Of a DNA stretch of 64,000 nucleotides, positions 45,186-53,956 are shown in pieces (the stretch's first letter is position 1; the number at the start of each line of letters is the position of its first letter). The stretch is taken from the NCBI GenBank assembly GCA_003281405.1, contig QCCD01000007.1, positions 1 to 64,000 on the forward strand, given 5' to 3'. Origin of the DNA: Prochlorococcus sp. AG-347-K16. GTDB lineage: Bacteria > Cyanobacteriota > Cyanobacteriia > PCC-6307 > Cyanobiaceae. Made by a program: the position numbers and the translations under genes. The notes under the pieces are model-generated. The model did no database searches, was not told the DNA's origin, and saw nothing but the letters and a program-made list of their open reading frames with translations.

Positions 45186-45611
45186 TTAAAAAGGTATTTC
45201 GTCCACTTCAGGTACTAGAGGTGAACTATCCCAACTAGATTTTTTGGCGGTTTCTTTATTTTCAAATGAATCATTATTTTCTTTTTGATCAGACTTAATA
45301 ACATCAATATTCGATATTTGATGAATTTTTGAAGCTGTTAGTTCTGGTTGTTTTTCTTTCGTTCCGTCTTTTCTGGTGACAGAATTCATCTTTAGACGTC
45401 CCTCAATAACAATATTTTGCCCCTCCTTTAGTTCATCTACCATTTTTTGGGCAATATTTCCCCATCCTATGATCTTGAGATCTCTGGTTGGATCTTCACT
45501 ACGTAATCCTTTAAAATTAACAATCATTTCTGCAATTGGAGTTTGGCTTTCTTTGGTATACCTCATTTGGGGAGTACTATTAATGACTGCCTGAATTAAA
45601 CAATGATTCAT
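45186..45611 (-). CDS. ssb: Single-stranded DNA-binding protein
   Basis: Coats single-stranded DNA and recruits partners through its tail. The 141 residues have an OB-fold core (IIGWGNIAQKMVDELKEGQN and VIEGRLKMNS) and end in the canonical acidic tip DEIPF, matching the DDIPF-type motif. The N-terminus is divergent from classical SSB, so it is a cyanobacterial short form. It converges with the small helical protein gene, one base apart. Confidence 0.9.
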   Translation of the reverse strand: MNHCLIQAVINSTPQMRYTKESQTPIAEMIVNFKGLRSEDPTRDLKIIGWGNIAQKMVDELKEGQNIVIEGRLKMNSVTRKDGTKEKQPELTASKIHQISNIDVIKSDQKENNDSFENKETAKKSSWDSSPLVPEVDEIPF

Positions 45612-45639
45612 TACTTACTATTTAATTAAAGACATACTG

Positions 45640-46437
45640 ATGCAGAATCAAGGAAATTGCTATAAAAATGTTTGGATCCTATCAGGAACTTCGGATGGAC
45701 CTGTAATAGCTAATAGGCTTCTTGAACTTAATTATTCAGTCTTTGCAAGTGTTTTAACTTATAAAGCAGGGCAAGCTTATATTGAAAATCCAAAGTTACA
45801 TATCATTACGGGGAAATTAAATAATAAATATCAAATAATTAATTTCATAAATAAAAATAAAATCACATGCGTTGTCGATGCTACTCATCCGTTTGCTGTA
45901 ATAATTTCTAAAAATCTTAATAATGCATGTAAAGAAATTAGTACACCTCTTTTACTATTTGAGAGGAAATCTCTAATAAATAACACTAATAATTTTTTTT
46001 ATATTGATCATTTAAAGGATATAAATAATGTTGATATAGAAAATAAGAATATTCTTCTTGCAATAGGATCAAGATTCCTTAACGATACTGCTAGTTATTA
46101 TATGGATTGTAAAGCAAATGTATTTACAAGGGTACTTCCAACTTATGAGAGTATAACTAAAGCTTTTGGATCATGTATTAAGAATTCAAACATAGCGATA
46201 CTTGAACCGAGTAAAAATAATAAAAGCATTTTAGAAAAAAAGCTTTGTGATTTTTGGGAGATAGATTATGTTCTATGCAGAGAATCTGGAAGTTATTCTC
46301 AGAAAAACTGGGAGAGTATAGTTTCTGGAAGTAAGATGAAGTTATTTTTAGTTAAAAGGCCGAAAGTTAAAAATGATTATTCTTACTCTTTTGATCAATA
46401 TCACAATTTGATAAATCACATAATTAAAAAATATTGA
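45640..46437 (+). CDS. cobK: Precorrin-6A reductase
   Basis: NADPH-dependent reductase of the cobalamin ring pathway. The 265 residues show the N-terminal WILSGTSDGPVIANRLLE Rossmann-like segment, the conserved VDATHPFAVIISKNL motif and the LLLFERKS and GSRFLNDTA stretches of the family. It is divergent from ssb and followed by cutA after 13 bases. Cob genes in this window (cobM, cobK, cobO) are scattered rather than in one operon. Confidence 0.92.
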   Translation: MQNQGNCYKNVWILSGTSDGPVIANRLLELNYSVFASVLTYKAGQAYIENPKLHIITGKLNNKYQIINFINKNKITCVVDATHPFAVIISKNLNNACKEISTPLLLFERKSLINNTNNFFYIDHLKDINNVDIENKNILLAIGSRFLNDTASYYMDCKANVFTRVLPTYESITKAFGSCIKNSNIAILEPSKNNKSILEKKLCDFWEIDYVLCRESGSYSQKNWESIVSGSKMKLFLVKRPKVKNDYSYSFDQYHNLINHIIKKY

Positions 46438-46450
46438 TGTTTAATTCATT

Positions 46451-46756
46451 ATGGAAGTATTAGTTATGATCACAACTGAATCAAGTAAAGCGAATGCTTT
46501 GCGAATGGCTAAATTACTAATACAAAATAAACTTGCAGCTTGTGTTTCGATAAAGCAAATTTTTTCAATTTATAAGTGGGATGATGATATTGAAGAAAAT
46601 AAAGAGTTTGAAATTACAATAAAAAGTAAACTAGAATTCAAAGATTATTTAATTAATTTCATAAATAAAAATTCCACATATGATGTCCCTCAAATTATTT
46701 ACAAAAAATACCATGCTGAGATTAAATATTATGATTGGTTGAATAAGACTATTTGA
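46451..46756 (+). CDS. cutA: Divalent cation tolerance protein CutA
   Basis: A 101-residue trimeric ferredoxin-like protein linked to copper tolerance in E. coli, with unclear physiological role. It has KLLIQNKLAACVSIKQIFSIYKWDDDIEENKEFEITIKS and the YDVPQIIYKK motif. ATG at 46451 is 13 bases after the cobK stop. It converges with the sugar kinase gene, 6 bases apart. Confidence 0.93.
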   Translation: MEVLVMITTESSKANALRMAKLLIQNKLAACVSIKQIFSIYKWDDDIEENKEFEITIKSKLEFKDYLINFINKNSTYDVPQIIYKKYHAEIKYYDWLNKTI

Positions 46757-46762
46757 TTAAAT

Positions 46763-47764
46763 TTATTTTATTAACTCTTTAAGATCAATATCTGATCTAG
46801 ATCCTAATTGCGTTATTATTTGTCCCGCACAAATTGAAGCTATCTCTCCGCATTTTTTTAAGGAATAATTGTTTATTAATCCATGGATAAATCCTCCCGC
46901 ATAGATATCTCCCGCTCCTGTAGTATCAATAATCTTGCCTTTCGTTATTGACTCAATTATTTCTACATTATTTTTGTTAACGATCAGAGAACCATTGCTT
47001 CCAAGAGTTACTATGACTAATTCACATAATGAAGATAGGTCTTCTTGGCAGCTTGCTAATTTATCATTTTTAAATAGACTTAACACCTCTGATTCATTAC
47101 AAAAAACAATATCTACATATTCATAAATTAATTCCAAGAAACTCTCACGATGTCTATCTACACAAAATGAATCAGACAAAGAAAGGATTATTTTTGTATT
47201 AGATTGTTTTGCAATTTGGGCGGCTTTAATAAAAGCTTTTTTAGCTAATTCGCTGTCCCATAAATATCCTTCTAAATATAAGTATTTACTTTCCTTAAGT
47301 ACAGTAAAATCAATGTTTTTTGGTTCAAACTCTACAGATGCTCCCAGGTAAGTGCACATAGTTCTTTGTGCATCAGGTGTAACCAAAATGATTGAATGAG
47401 CTGTTGGAGCACCTTCAATAGTTGGTGGAGTATTAAATATTGTTTTACTTTTTTTTATATCGTCAGAAAAGAAATTCCCAAATTGATCATTTTTTACTCT
47501 TCCTATAAACTGCACATGATTGCCTAATTCTGCTAAAGAAACAACGGTATTTGCTGAGGACCCACCTGAAATTTGTTTGATCACTTTGCAATTTTCTAAC
47601 AATCTCTGAGATTCATCAGAATTAATTAGATTCATTGATCCTTTATTCAGATTATTTATCTCAAGAAACTCATCTTCAATATTTACAATAATATCTACTA
47701 TGGCGTTTCCCAGGCCAATGAGATCAATTTTTTTATGTTCAAAATGTCTAAAGGATTCCTTCAT
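46763..47764 (-). CDS. PfkB family sugar/nucleoside kinase, adenosine kinase-like
   Basis: A 333-residue ribokinase-fold kinase. GLGNAIVDIIV begins the fold, GGSSANTVVSLAELG is the substrate lid motif, and DTTGAGDIYAGGFIHGL near residue 280 holds the catalytic Asp. The overall pattern resembles bacterial adenosine/ribokinase-like enzymes; the substrate is not certain. It follows purA by 15 bases in the same direction, which would suit a purine salvage role. Confidence 0.87.
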   Translation of the reverse strand: MKESFRHFEHKKIDLIGLGNAIVDIIVNIEDEFLEINNLNKGSMNLINSDESQRLLENCKVIKQISGGSSANTVVSLAELGNHVQFIGRVKNDQFGNFFSDDIKKSKTIFNTPPTIEGAPTAHSIILVTPDAQRTMCTYLGASVEFEPKNIDFTVLKESKYLYLEGYLWDSELAKKAFIKAAQIAKQSNTKIILSLSDSFCVDRHRESFLELIYEYVDIVFCNESEVLSLFKNDKLASCQEDLSSLCELVIVTLGSNGSLIVNKNNVEIIESITKGKIIDTTGAGDIYAGGFIHGLINNYSLKKCGEIASICAGQIITQLGSRSDIDLKELIK

Positions 47765-47779
47765 TAATTTGGAATTAAA

Positions 47780-49144
<1,365 letters not shown>

Positions 49145-49171
49145 TTACTTTTAAAAAGTAAATGAATTGTA

Positions 49172-49609
49172 TCAACTTTCTCTTAGAACCATTTTTTCAG
49201 CAAGAGAAAATTCTTTGGTTAAACGCTCTTTAAGTTTATCTGGTAAAGGTCTACTTGCAAAGTTTTTGTAATGCCCTGCCATGGCATTTAATGCTGTTTG
49301 CATTGTGGTAAATGATTGTGTTTTATTCACCATCCCTCTATTTCTATATCTTGAAATATAGTCAGTTATGAGTGTAAGAGCCTCACTTCTTACTTCATCT
49401 TTATTTGGAGAATCTTTTGGAGTATCAACAGCTGTTTGTAACGTTTTAACAACTGAAATTGTATCCTTTGTATAGTCACCTGTCATAGCGGTTTTTGCCG
49501 CTATGGAAGGGGCACTAAATAGTGTAAAAGAAACAATTAAGGATATTGCAAAAGATATAGCTTTGATAAGATACTTAAAAAATAATTTTGATGTCCATTT
49601 CAGTAACAT
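49172..49609 (-). CDS. psb27: Photosystem II assembly protein Psb27, without lipobox
   Basis: Lumenal factor that binds CP43-containing photosystem II intermediates and stops premature oxygen-evolving complex binding. The 145-residue precursor has a long signal region (about 1-38, ending SAPSIAAK) and the Psb27 helical bundle with GDYTKDTISVVKTLQTAVDTP, YISRYRNRG, FTTMQTALNAMAGHY and RPLPDKLKERL. It has no cysteine at all, whereas many cyanobacterial Psb27 proteins are lipoproteins, so this version is probably soluble or loosely attached. It lies 27 bases after proS. Confidence 0.95.
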   Translation of the reverse strand: MLLKWTSKLFFKYLIKAISFAISLIVSFTLFSAPSIAAKTAMTGDYTKDTISVVKTLQTAVDTPKDSPNKDEVRSEALTLITDYISRYRNRGMVNKTQSFTTMQTALNAMAGHYKNFASRPLPDKLKERLTKEFSLAEKMVLRES

Positions 49610-49636
49610 AACTTAGCTCCCAAAAAAAAATAAGCC

Positions 49637-51439
49637 TCAAGACTTTTTATTGTACATTATTTCAGATTCGGAAATAAATGTTTCTAACAATTTATCAGTA
49701 CTAATTTTAAGCCTAGTATTATTTGTTCTGCATAAAAGTTCTACTTCTTTATTAATAGAATCTCTGCCAATAATTATCTGAAAAGGAATACCAATTAATT
49801 CTGCATCTTTAAATTTGACTCCAGCTCTATCATTTCTATCATCAAGAAGGACATCAATTTTATTAATTAAAAAGTTGTTATAGATTTGCTGAGTAAGATC
49901 ACTTTGAATAGGATCTTTTAGGTTTGTTGGGATAATAATAACTTCAAAAGGAGAAATCTGGATAGGCCAACAAATTCCTTTTTGATCATGATTCTGTTCT
50001 ATAGCCGCTTGAGCTATTCTTGTCACTCCTATTCCGTAACAACCCATCCATAAATTTTTTAACTGACCGTCCTTATCAGAGAACTTTGCATTTAATTTTT
50101 CACTATATTTCTGACCTAGTTGGAAAATATGTCCAATCTCGATACCTTTTTTTTCTTTAAGTTCTTCATCATCATAAATACTTACTTTATCTCCTTTTTT
50201 GGCATTCCTGATATCCTCAATTAGATAGTCTTTCGAATTAAAAGAAAATTCTTGAAAAACTTTATGGAAATTAACTTTATTCCCACCACTGATAAACTTT
50301 GAAAGGTCACTTGCAGAATGGTCAATTATTCTTGTCCATTTTTTTTCCCAATTAGAACTAGCTTTAATAGTTTTATTATCTAAATCTGGCCCGATAAAAC
50401 CTAAGGGTAAATCAACTAGATTTTTTTCGATAGTATTTTTGTCTTCAATCTTTTTAAGATTAAGTAGATTGAAGTGTTGAAGTTTATTGATTAAGTTAAA
50501 AAGCTTTACTTCATTAATGTGTTGATCGCCTCTTATGCATGCAAGAATTGGGACTTCAAATTTACCTTCGAACTGTGCAAGGAATATTACTACTTTAATA
50601 ATCTGACTTGGGTCTAAATTATTATTATTGCAAACTTCTAGGATAGTTTTTTGATGAGGCGTTTCCAACCAGTCTGCAACATTATCTTTTAGTGGAATAG
50701 GTTGAGAGGGTAGAGAAACAGCTTTTTCGATATTGGCAGCATAAGACCCGCTTTGAGTGAACAAAATGGAATCTTCCCCAGTATCAGCAGTGACCATAAA
50801 TTCTTTAGATGAAGCACCGCCAATTGCTCCACTATCAGCTTCAACCCCTACTGTCTGCAGTCCACAAGATTTAAAAATATTTTCATAAGCATTGCCCACT
50901 TTTTCATAGAAAGAAGCTAGATCGTTTTCTGAAGAATGAAAAGAATAACCATCTTTCATTATGAATTCTCTACTTCTCATCAATCCAAACCTTGGCCTTA
51001 TTTCATCTCTAAATTTTGTCTGAATTTGGTAAAAACATTGAGGTAATTGCTTATAGGAGTTGATGGTCTCTGATGCAATACTCGTGATAACCTCTTCGTG
51101 AGTTGGCGCTAAACCAAATTCTTTACCTTGTCTATCTTTGAGATTAAACATTATTCCTTCACCTGCGGTATATCCTTCCCACCGTTCACTTTTTTTCCAT
51201 AAATCTGCAGGATGAAGTTGGGGTAATAGTAATTTTGTACAACCAATACTATTAAGTTCTCTCTCTATTATTAGGGATATTTTTTCAATAACTCTAAGCA
51301 TTAGTGGCATGTATGCATAAATACCGCTATTAACTCTGCGAATATACCCAGCTTTTAAGAGTAATTGATGTGAAATAATCTCAGCTTCAGAAGGTGTGTC
51401 ACGAAGTGTCCCCAGAGGAAATGAGGTGGTCACGCGCAT
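49637..51439 (-). CDS. proS: Prolyl-tRNA synthetase, bacterial type
   Basis: Class II synthetase charging tRNA-Pro. The 600 residues match the long bacterial form with an INS editing domain. Motif 1 lies near RVNSGIYAYMPLMLRVIEKI, motif 2 in FRDEIRPRFGLMRSREFIMKDGYSF, the editing segment about 220-400, motif 3 in GCYGIGVTRIAQAAIEQNHDQKGICWP, then the anticodon domain. psb27 follows 27 bases downstream on the same strand. Confidence 0.97.
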   Translation of the reverse strand: MRVTTSFPLGTLRDTPSEAEIISHQLLLKAGYIRRVNSGIYAYMPLMLRVIEKISLIIERELNSIGCTKLLLPQLHPADLWKKSERWEGYTAGEGIMFNLKDRQGKEFGLAPTHEEVITSIASETINSYKQLPQCFYQIQTKFRDEIRPRFGLMRSREFIMKDGYSFHSSENDLASFYEKVGNAYENIFKSCGLQTVGVEADSGAIGGASSKEFMVTADTGEDSILFTQSGSYAANIEKAVSLPSQPIPLKDNVADWLETPHQKTILEVCNNNNLDPSQIIKVVIFLAQFEGKFEVPILACIRGDQHINEVKLFNLINKLQHFNLLNLKKIEDKNTIEKNLVDLPLGFIGPDLDNKTIKASSNWEKKWTRIIDHSASDLSKFISGGNKVNFHKVFQEFSFNSKDYLIEDIRNAKKGDKVSIYDDEELKEKKGIEIGHIFQLGQKYSEKLNAKFSDKDGQLKNLWMGCYGIGVTRIAQAAIEQNHDQKGICWPIQISPFEVIIIPTNLKDPIQSDLTQQIYNNFLINKIDVLLDDRNDRAGVKFKDAELIGIPFQIIIGRDSINKEVELLCRTNNTRLKISTDKLLETFISESEIMYNKKS

Positions 51440-51555
51440 ACAGAAAAATCCTTAGATAATATTTAATATTATCAATTAAGATGAAAAAATAATTTAAAGT
51501 GTCTTGAGTCCCTCAACGCGGCTAGTCTAAGAATGTTCTTTCTGCTAACTTCTTC

Positions 51556-51592
51556 AGTAATGAAGTTCAAACTCTTTAAAAAGTTCATTACT
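51556..51592 (+). promoter_or_regulatory. Stem-loop in the leader of the HTH-like gene
   Basis: A perfect 9-bp stem (AGTAATGAA at 51556-51564 with TTCATTACT at 51584-51592) encloses a 19-base loop and ends 22 bases before the start of the gene at 51615. It is not followed by a T run, so it is not an obvious terminator. It could be a leader RNA structure, an operator, or part of a small RNA; the stretch 51500-51560 just before it is less AT-rich than its surroundings. Confidence 0.4.
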
Positions 51593-51614
51593 ACTTAATC
51601 ATTTTCTTAAGTTT

Positions 51615-51965
51615 ATGGAAAATATAGATTCCAGTATTTCTAGTGAAGAGGAATTAGTAGGTATTGATGAAGTTCAAAAATTCCTAAATAGATCGAGAGC
51701 TTCTGTCTATAGATATACAAATACAGATTTAAGAAATCTAAACCCTAGTTTTAATCCAAGAAAATTAAATCCCGAATTTCGGACTGATCAAAAAGATCCT
51801 TTAAAATTCCATCCTAATGAAATAGCAAGATTTGCAAAAGATATTTTAAGAATAAAGGAAGTTACTGTAGAGGTCTTTAATACACCTTCTTCCGCTGCTC
51901 AAAATATATTGGCTCAAATATTAGACGAACTAAAATCTATTAGGTCTTTGCTAGAAAAAGAGTAA
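51615..51965 (+). CDS. Hypothetical protein with HTH-like N-terminus
   Basis: A 116-residue protein of unknown family. Residues about 15-37 (VGIDEVQKFLNRSRASVYRY) resemble the start of a MerR- or resolvase-type helix-turn-helix, followed by an Asn/Pro-rich middle with NPRKLNPEFRTDQKD and a helical C-terminus with LAQILDELKSIRSLLEK. DNA binding is plausible, not shown. A stem-loop lies just upstream. It stands alone, 175 bases from the divergent proS start. Confidence 0.65.
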   Translation: MENIDSSISSEEELVGIDEVQKFLNRSRASVYRYTNTDLRNLNPSFNPRKLNPEFRTDQKDPLKFHPNEIARFAKDILRIKEVTVEVFNTPSSAAQNILAQILDELKSIRSLLEKE

Positions 51966-52061
51966 TTAAAAAGTCACCAATGAATGTTTTGATTTATTGA
52001 CATTTTGAATGTAGGATAATGATGTTTAATTATCTCCTTAATCTTTACCAATTAAGAGTTC

Positions 52062-52316
52062 TTGAGTTACACGAAATCAAAGCAGTTTATTCAAAGTAAA
52101 TCAAGCGAAGAATCTTCTCATGGTTCTGCCCGAAATGATTTTGAAAGAGATGATGATGACCCCTTAAGTATAAGGAGTTTATCAATAACATCTTTAGGTA
52201 TTATTTTTGCCTTTTTGACAATTTTTTTACCTTCAATAAGCATCTTAATTGGTAGACCTTTATCTAAAGGAAACGAGATAATTCATAATCACGATTTTAA
52301 AAAAGATGGACCTTAG
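52062..52316 (+). CDS. Small single-TM hypothetical protein
   Basis: An 84-residue protein from TTG at 52062, with a polar acidic N-terminus (NDFERDDDDPL), one hydrophobic helix at about 46-68 (LGIIFAFLTIFLPSISILI) and a short tail. Its end overlaps the pyrophosphatase gene by 11 bases, suggesting coupled translation. It may help membrane attachment of some partner, but nothing supports that. Family unknown. Confidence 0.62.
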   Translation: MSYTKSKQFIQSKSSEESSHGSARNDFERDDDDPLSIRSLSITSLGIIFAFLTIFLPSISILIGRPLSKGNEIIHNHDFKKDGP

Positions 52317-52860
52317 TTCAATACCTCCATCTCCAATGAAGGGAATAGTGAATATTGTTGTTGAAATACCTGCAGGGAGTAGGAATAAATATGAATATTG
52401 CTCTGATGCAGGAATAATGGCCCTAGACAGAGTATTACATTCTTCAGTGAGGTACCCTTTTGATTATGGTTTTATCCCAAATACCCTTGCTGAAGATGGA
52501 GCTCCCCTCGATGCAATGGTGATAATGGACGAACCTACTTTTGCGGGTTGTCTAATAAAAGCTAGACCTATTGGAGTATTGGATATGCACGATTGTGGTG
52601 CGTATGATGGAAAACTTTTATGTGTCCCTATGGCTAATCCTAGGCAGGCTAACATAGTTAGTATTAATCAAATTGCTTCAAATCAGCTTGAGGATGTTGC
52701 AGAATTTTTTAGAACAAGTAAAGGACTCGATGGAAGAACAGTTCAAATTGATGGTTGGAGGGATTTTGATGTAGTTGAAAATTTATTGAAAAGTTGTATG
52801 CCTCTAAAAAAGAAAAACTTTAAAGTACTTAAGAAATCAAATATTAGTAAATTAAATTGA
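52306..52860 (+). CDS. Family I pyrophosphatase-like protein with altered active site
   Basis: A 184-residue protein clearly of the soluble pyrophosphatase fold (VEIPAGSRNKYEYCSD, YPFDYGFIPNTLAEDGAPLDAMV, DMHDCGAYDGKLLCVP). Compared by eye with E. coli, Asp67 is Ala (DGAPLD for DGDPVD) and Tyr141 is Ser (FFRTSKGL for FFEHYKDL), while Lys29, Glu31, Arg43, Asp65, Asp70, Asp97, Asp102 and Lys104 positions remain. Activity may be weak or lost. The complete copy is at 36974. It overlaps the neighbour genes on both sides by 11 and 4 bases. Confidence 0.9.
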   Translation: MDLSSIPPSPMKGIVNIVVEIPAGSRNKYEYCSDAGIMALDRVLHSSVRYPFDYGFIPNTLAEDGAPLDAMVIMDEPTFAGCLIKARPIGVLDMHDCGAYDGKLLCVPMANPRQANIVSINQIASNQLEDVAEFFRTSKGLDGRTVQIDGWRDFDVVENLLKSCMPLKKKNFKVLKKSNISKLN

Positions 52861-53213
52861 AAAAAATAATTTTTTATAGCTATTTAAAATGCTCTACATG
52901 CCGAAAAGCTGCAAAGTGGCTTGAAAGCAAAGATTTTGAATTTCAGTTAATTGATATTGTAAAAGAACCTCCACTTGTTAATTTTTTAAATCTAGCCTTA
53001 GAACAATACTCTGATGATAATAAAAGGATTTTTAATACAAGAGGTAAAGCTTTTAAAACTCTTGATCTTGATATTGATCGTTTGTCAAAGAAAGAAATTA
53101 TTCAACTTCTTTTAAGTGATGGCAAATTAATAAAAAGACCATTTTTGATTTACGAAGGAAAAAAAGTAATATTAGGTTTTAACGAAATTGAATATGCAAA
53201 ACAATTTATATAA
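52857..53213 (+). CDS. ArsC/Spx family thioredoxin-fold protein
   Basis: A 118-residue protein of the ArsC/Spx/YffB superfamily, with CSTCRKAAKWLESKDFEFQLIDIVKEPP at the start. CxxC rather than the single-Cys arsenate reductase pattern makes an Spx-like or glutathione-type reductase role more likely than arsenate reduction. RPFLIYEGKKVILGF near the end matches the family. TTG at 52857 overlaps the upstream stop (TTGA), so it is probably translated from the same message as the pyrophosphatase-like gene. Confidence 0.85.
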   Translation: MKKIIFYSYLKCSTCRKAAKWLESKDFEFQLIDIVKEPPLVNFLNLALEQYSDDNKRIFNTRGKAFKTLDLDIDRLSKKEIIQLLLSDGKLIKRPFLIYEGKKVILGFNEIEYAKQFI

Positions 53214-53243
53214 TTTTAAAAAAATCAAGACTTGATTAATCCT

Positions 53244-53903
53244 ATGGCTAGTTCCATAAAAAGTTTTTTAAAAGAATGGGGTCTACTAATTCTTTTAACT
53301 TTTTTTGTTTCTTCTTGTAGATCATTTTTTGCAGAACCACGTTATATCCCTTCTGGTTCAATGCTCCCAGAATTACAAATAAATGATAGGTTAATTATTG
53401 AAAAATTTTCGCTAAGAAACTCTTTACCAAAAAGAGGAGATATTGTTGTTTTTAACTCACCTTACTCGTTTGACAAAAAATTAATTTCATCAAGATCTAA
53501 GCCTTTACCAAAAAAAAGATATTGTTTTTTTATGAGTTTTCCTCCAATGTCGTTTATTCCTGGTTTGAGGGATCAAGCTTGCGATGCTTATATTAAAAGA
53601 GTGGTGGCCCTTCCAGGAGAAATTGTAAGTGTAAACTCTAATGGTGAATTAATAATAAATAATAAATTAATTCCTGAACCCTATGTCTCTTATAAGTGCT
53701 CATTATCCCTATTTAAAAATTGTGGTAAATTTGAAAACATAAAAGTGCCAGAAAATCATTTTTTAGTTTTAGGTGATAATAGGGCAAATAGCTGGGATGG
53801 AAGATATTGGCCTGGAAGTAAATTTCTTCATAAAAAAGAGATAATTGGTAAAGCATATTTCAGATTTTGGCCTCTTAGTCAAGTTGGCTTTTTCAGTAAA
53901 TGA
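53244..53903 (+). CDS. lepB: Signal peptidase I
   Basis: Membrane serine-lysine protease cleaving signal peptides from exported proteins. From ATG at 53244 it has 219 residues (an in-frame TTG at 53232 would add four). One N-terminal membrane helix precedes the Ser in PSGSMLPELQINDRLIIEKF; the Lys is in YIKRVVALPGE, and box E is GDNRANSWDGRYWP. It is 30 bases after the ArsC-like gene and converges with the mutase gene, 53 bases apart. Confidence 0.95.
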   Translation: MASSIKSFLKEWGLLILLTFFVSSCRSFFAEPRYIPSGSMLPELQINDRLIIEKFSLRNSLPKRGDIVVFNSPYSFDKKLISSRSKPLPKKRYCFFMSFPPMSFIPGLRDQACDAYIKRVVALPGEIVSVNSNGELIINNKLIPEPYVSYKCSLSLFKNCGKFENIKVPENHFLVLGDNRANSWDGRYWPGSKFLHKKEIIGKAYFRFWPLSQVGFFSK

Positions 53904-53956
53904 AGTCTTTTCCCTGACTCTGACTTTATCAAAATAAATTTTTAAAGCGGCTAAAT

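Noticed and set aside
52857-53213. Arsenate reductase assignment
   Set aside because: The CSTC motif and tail fit the wider ArsC/Spx family; arsenate specificity cannot be claimed.
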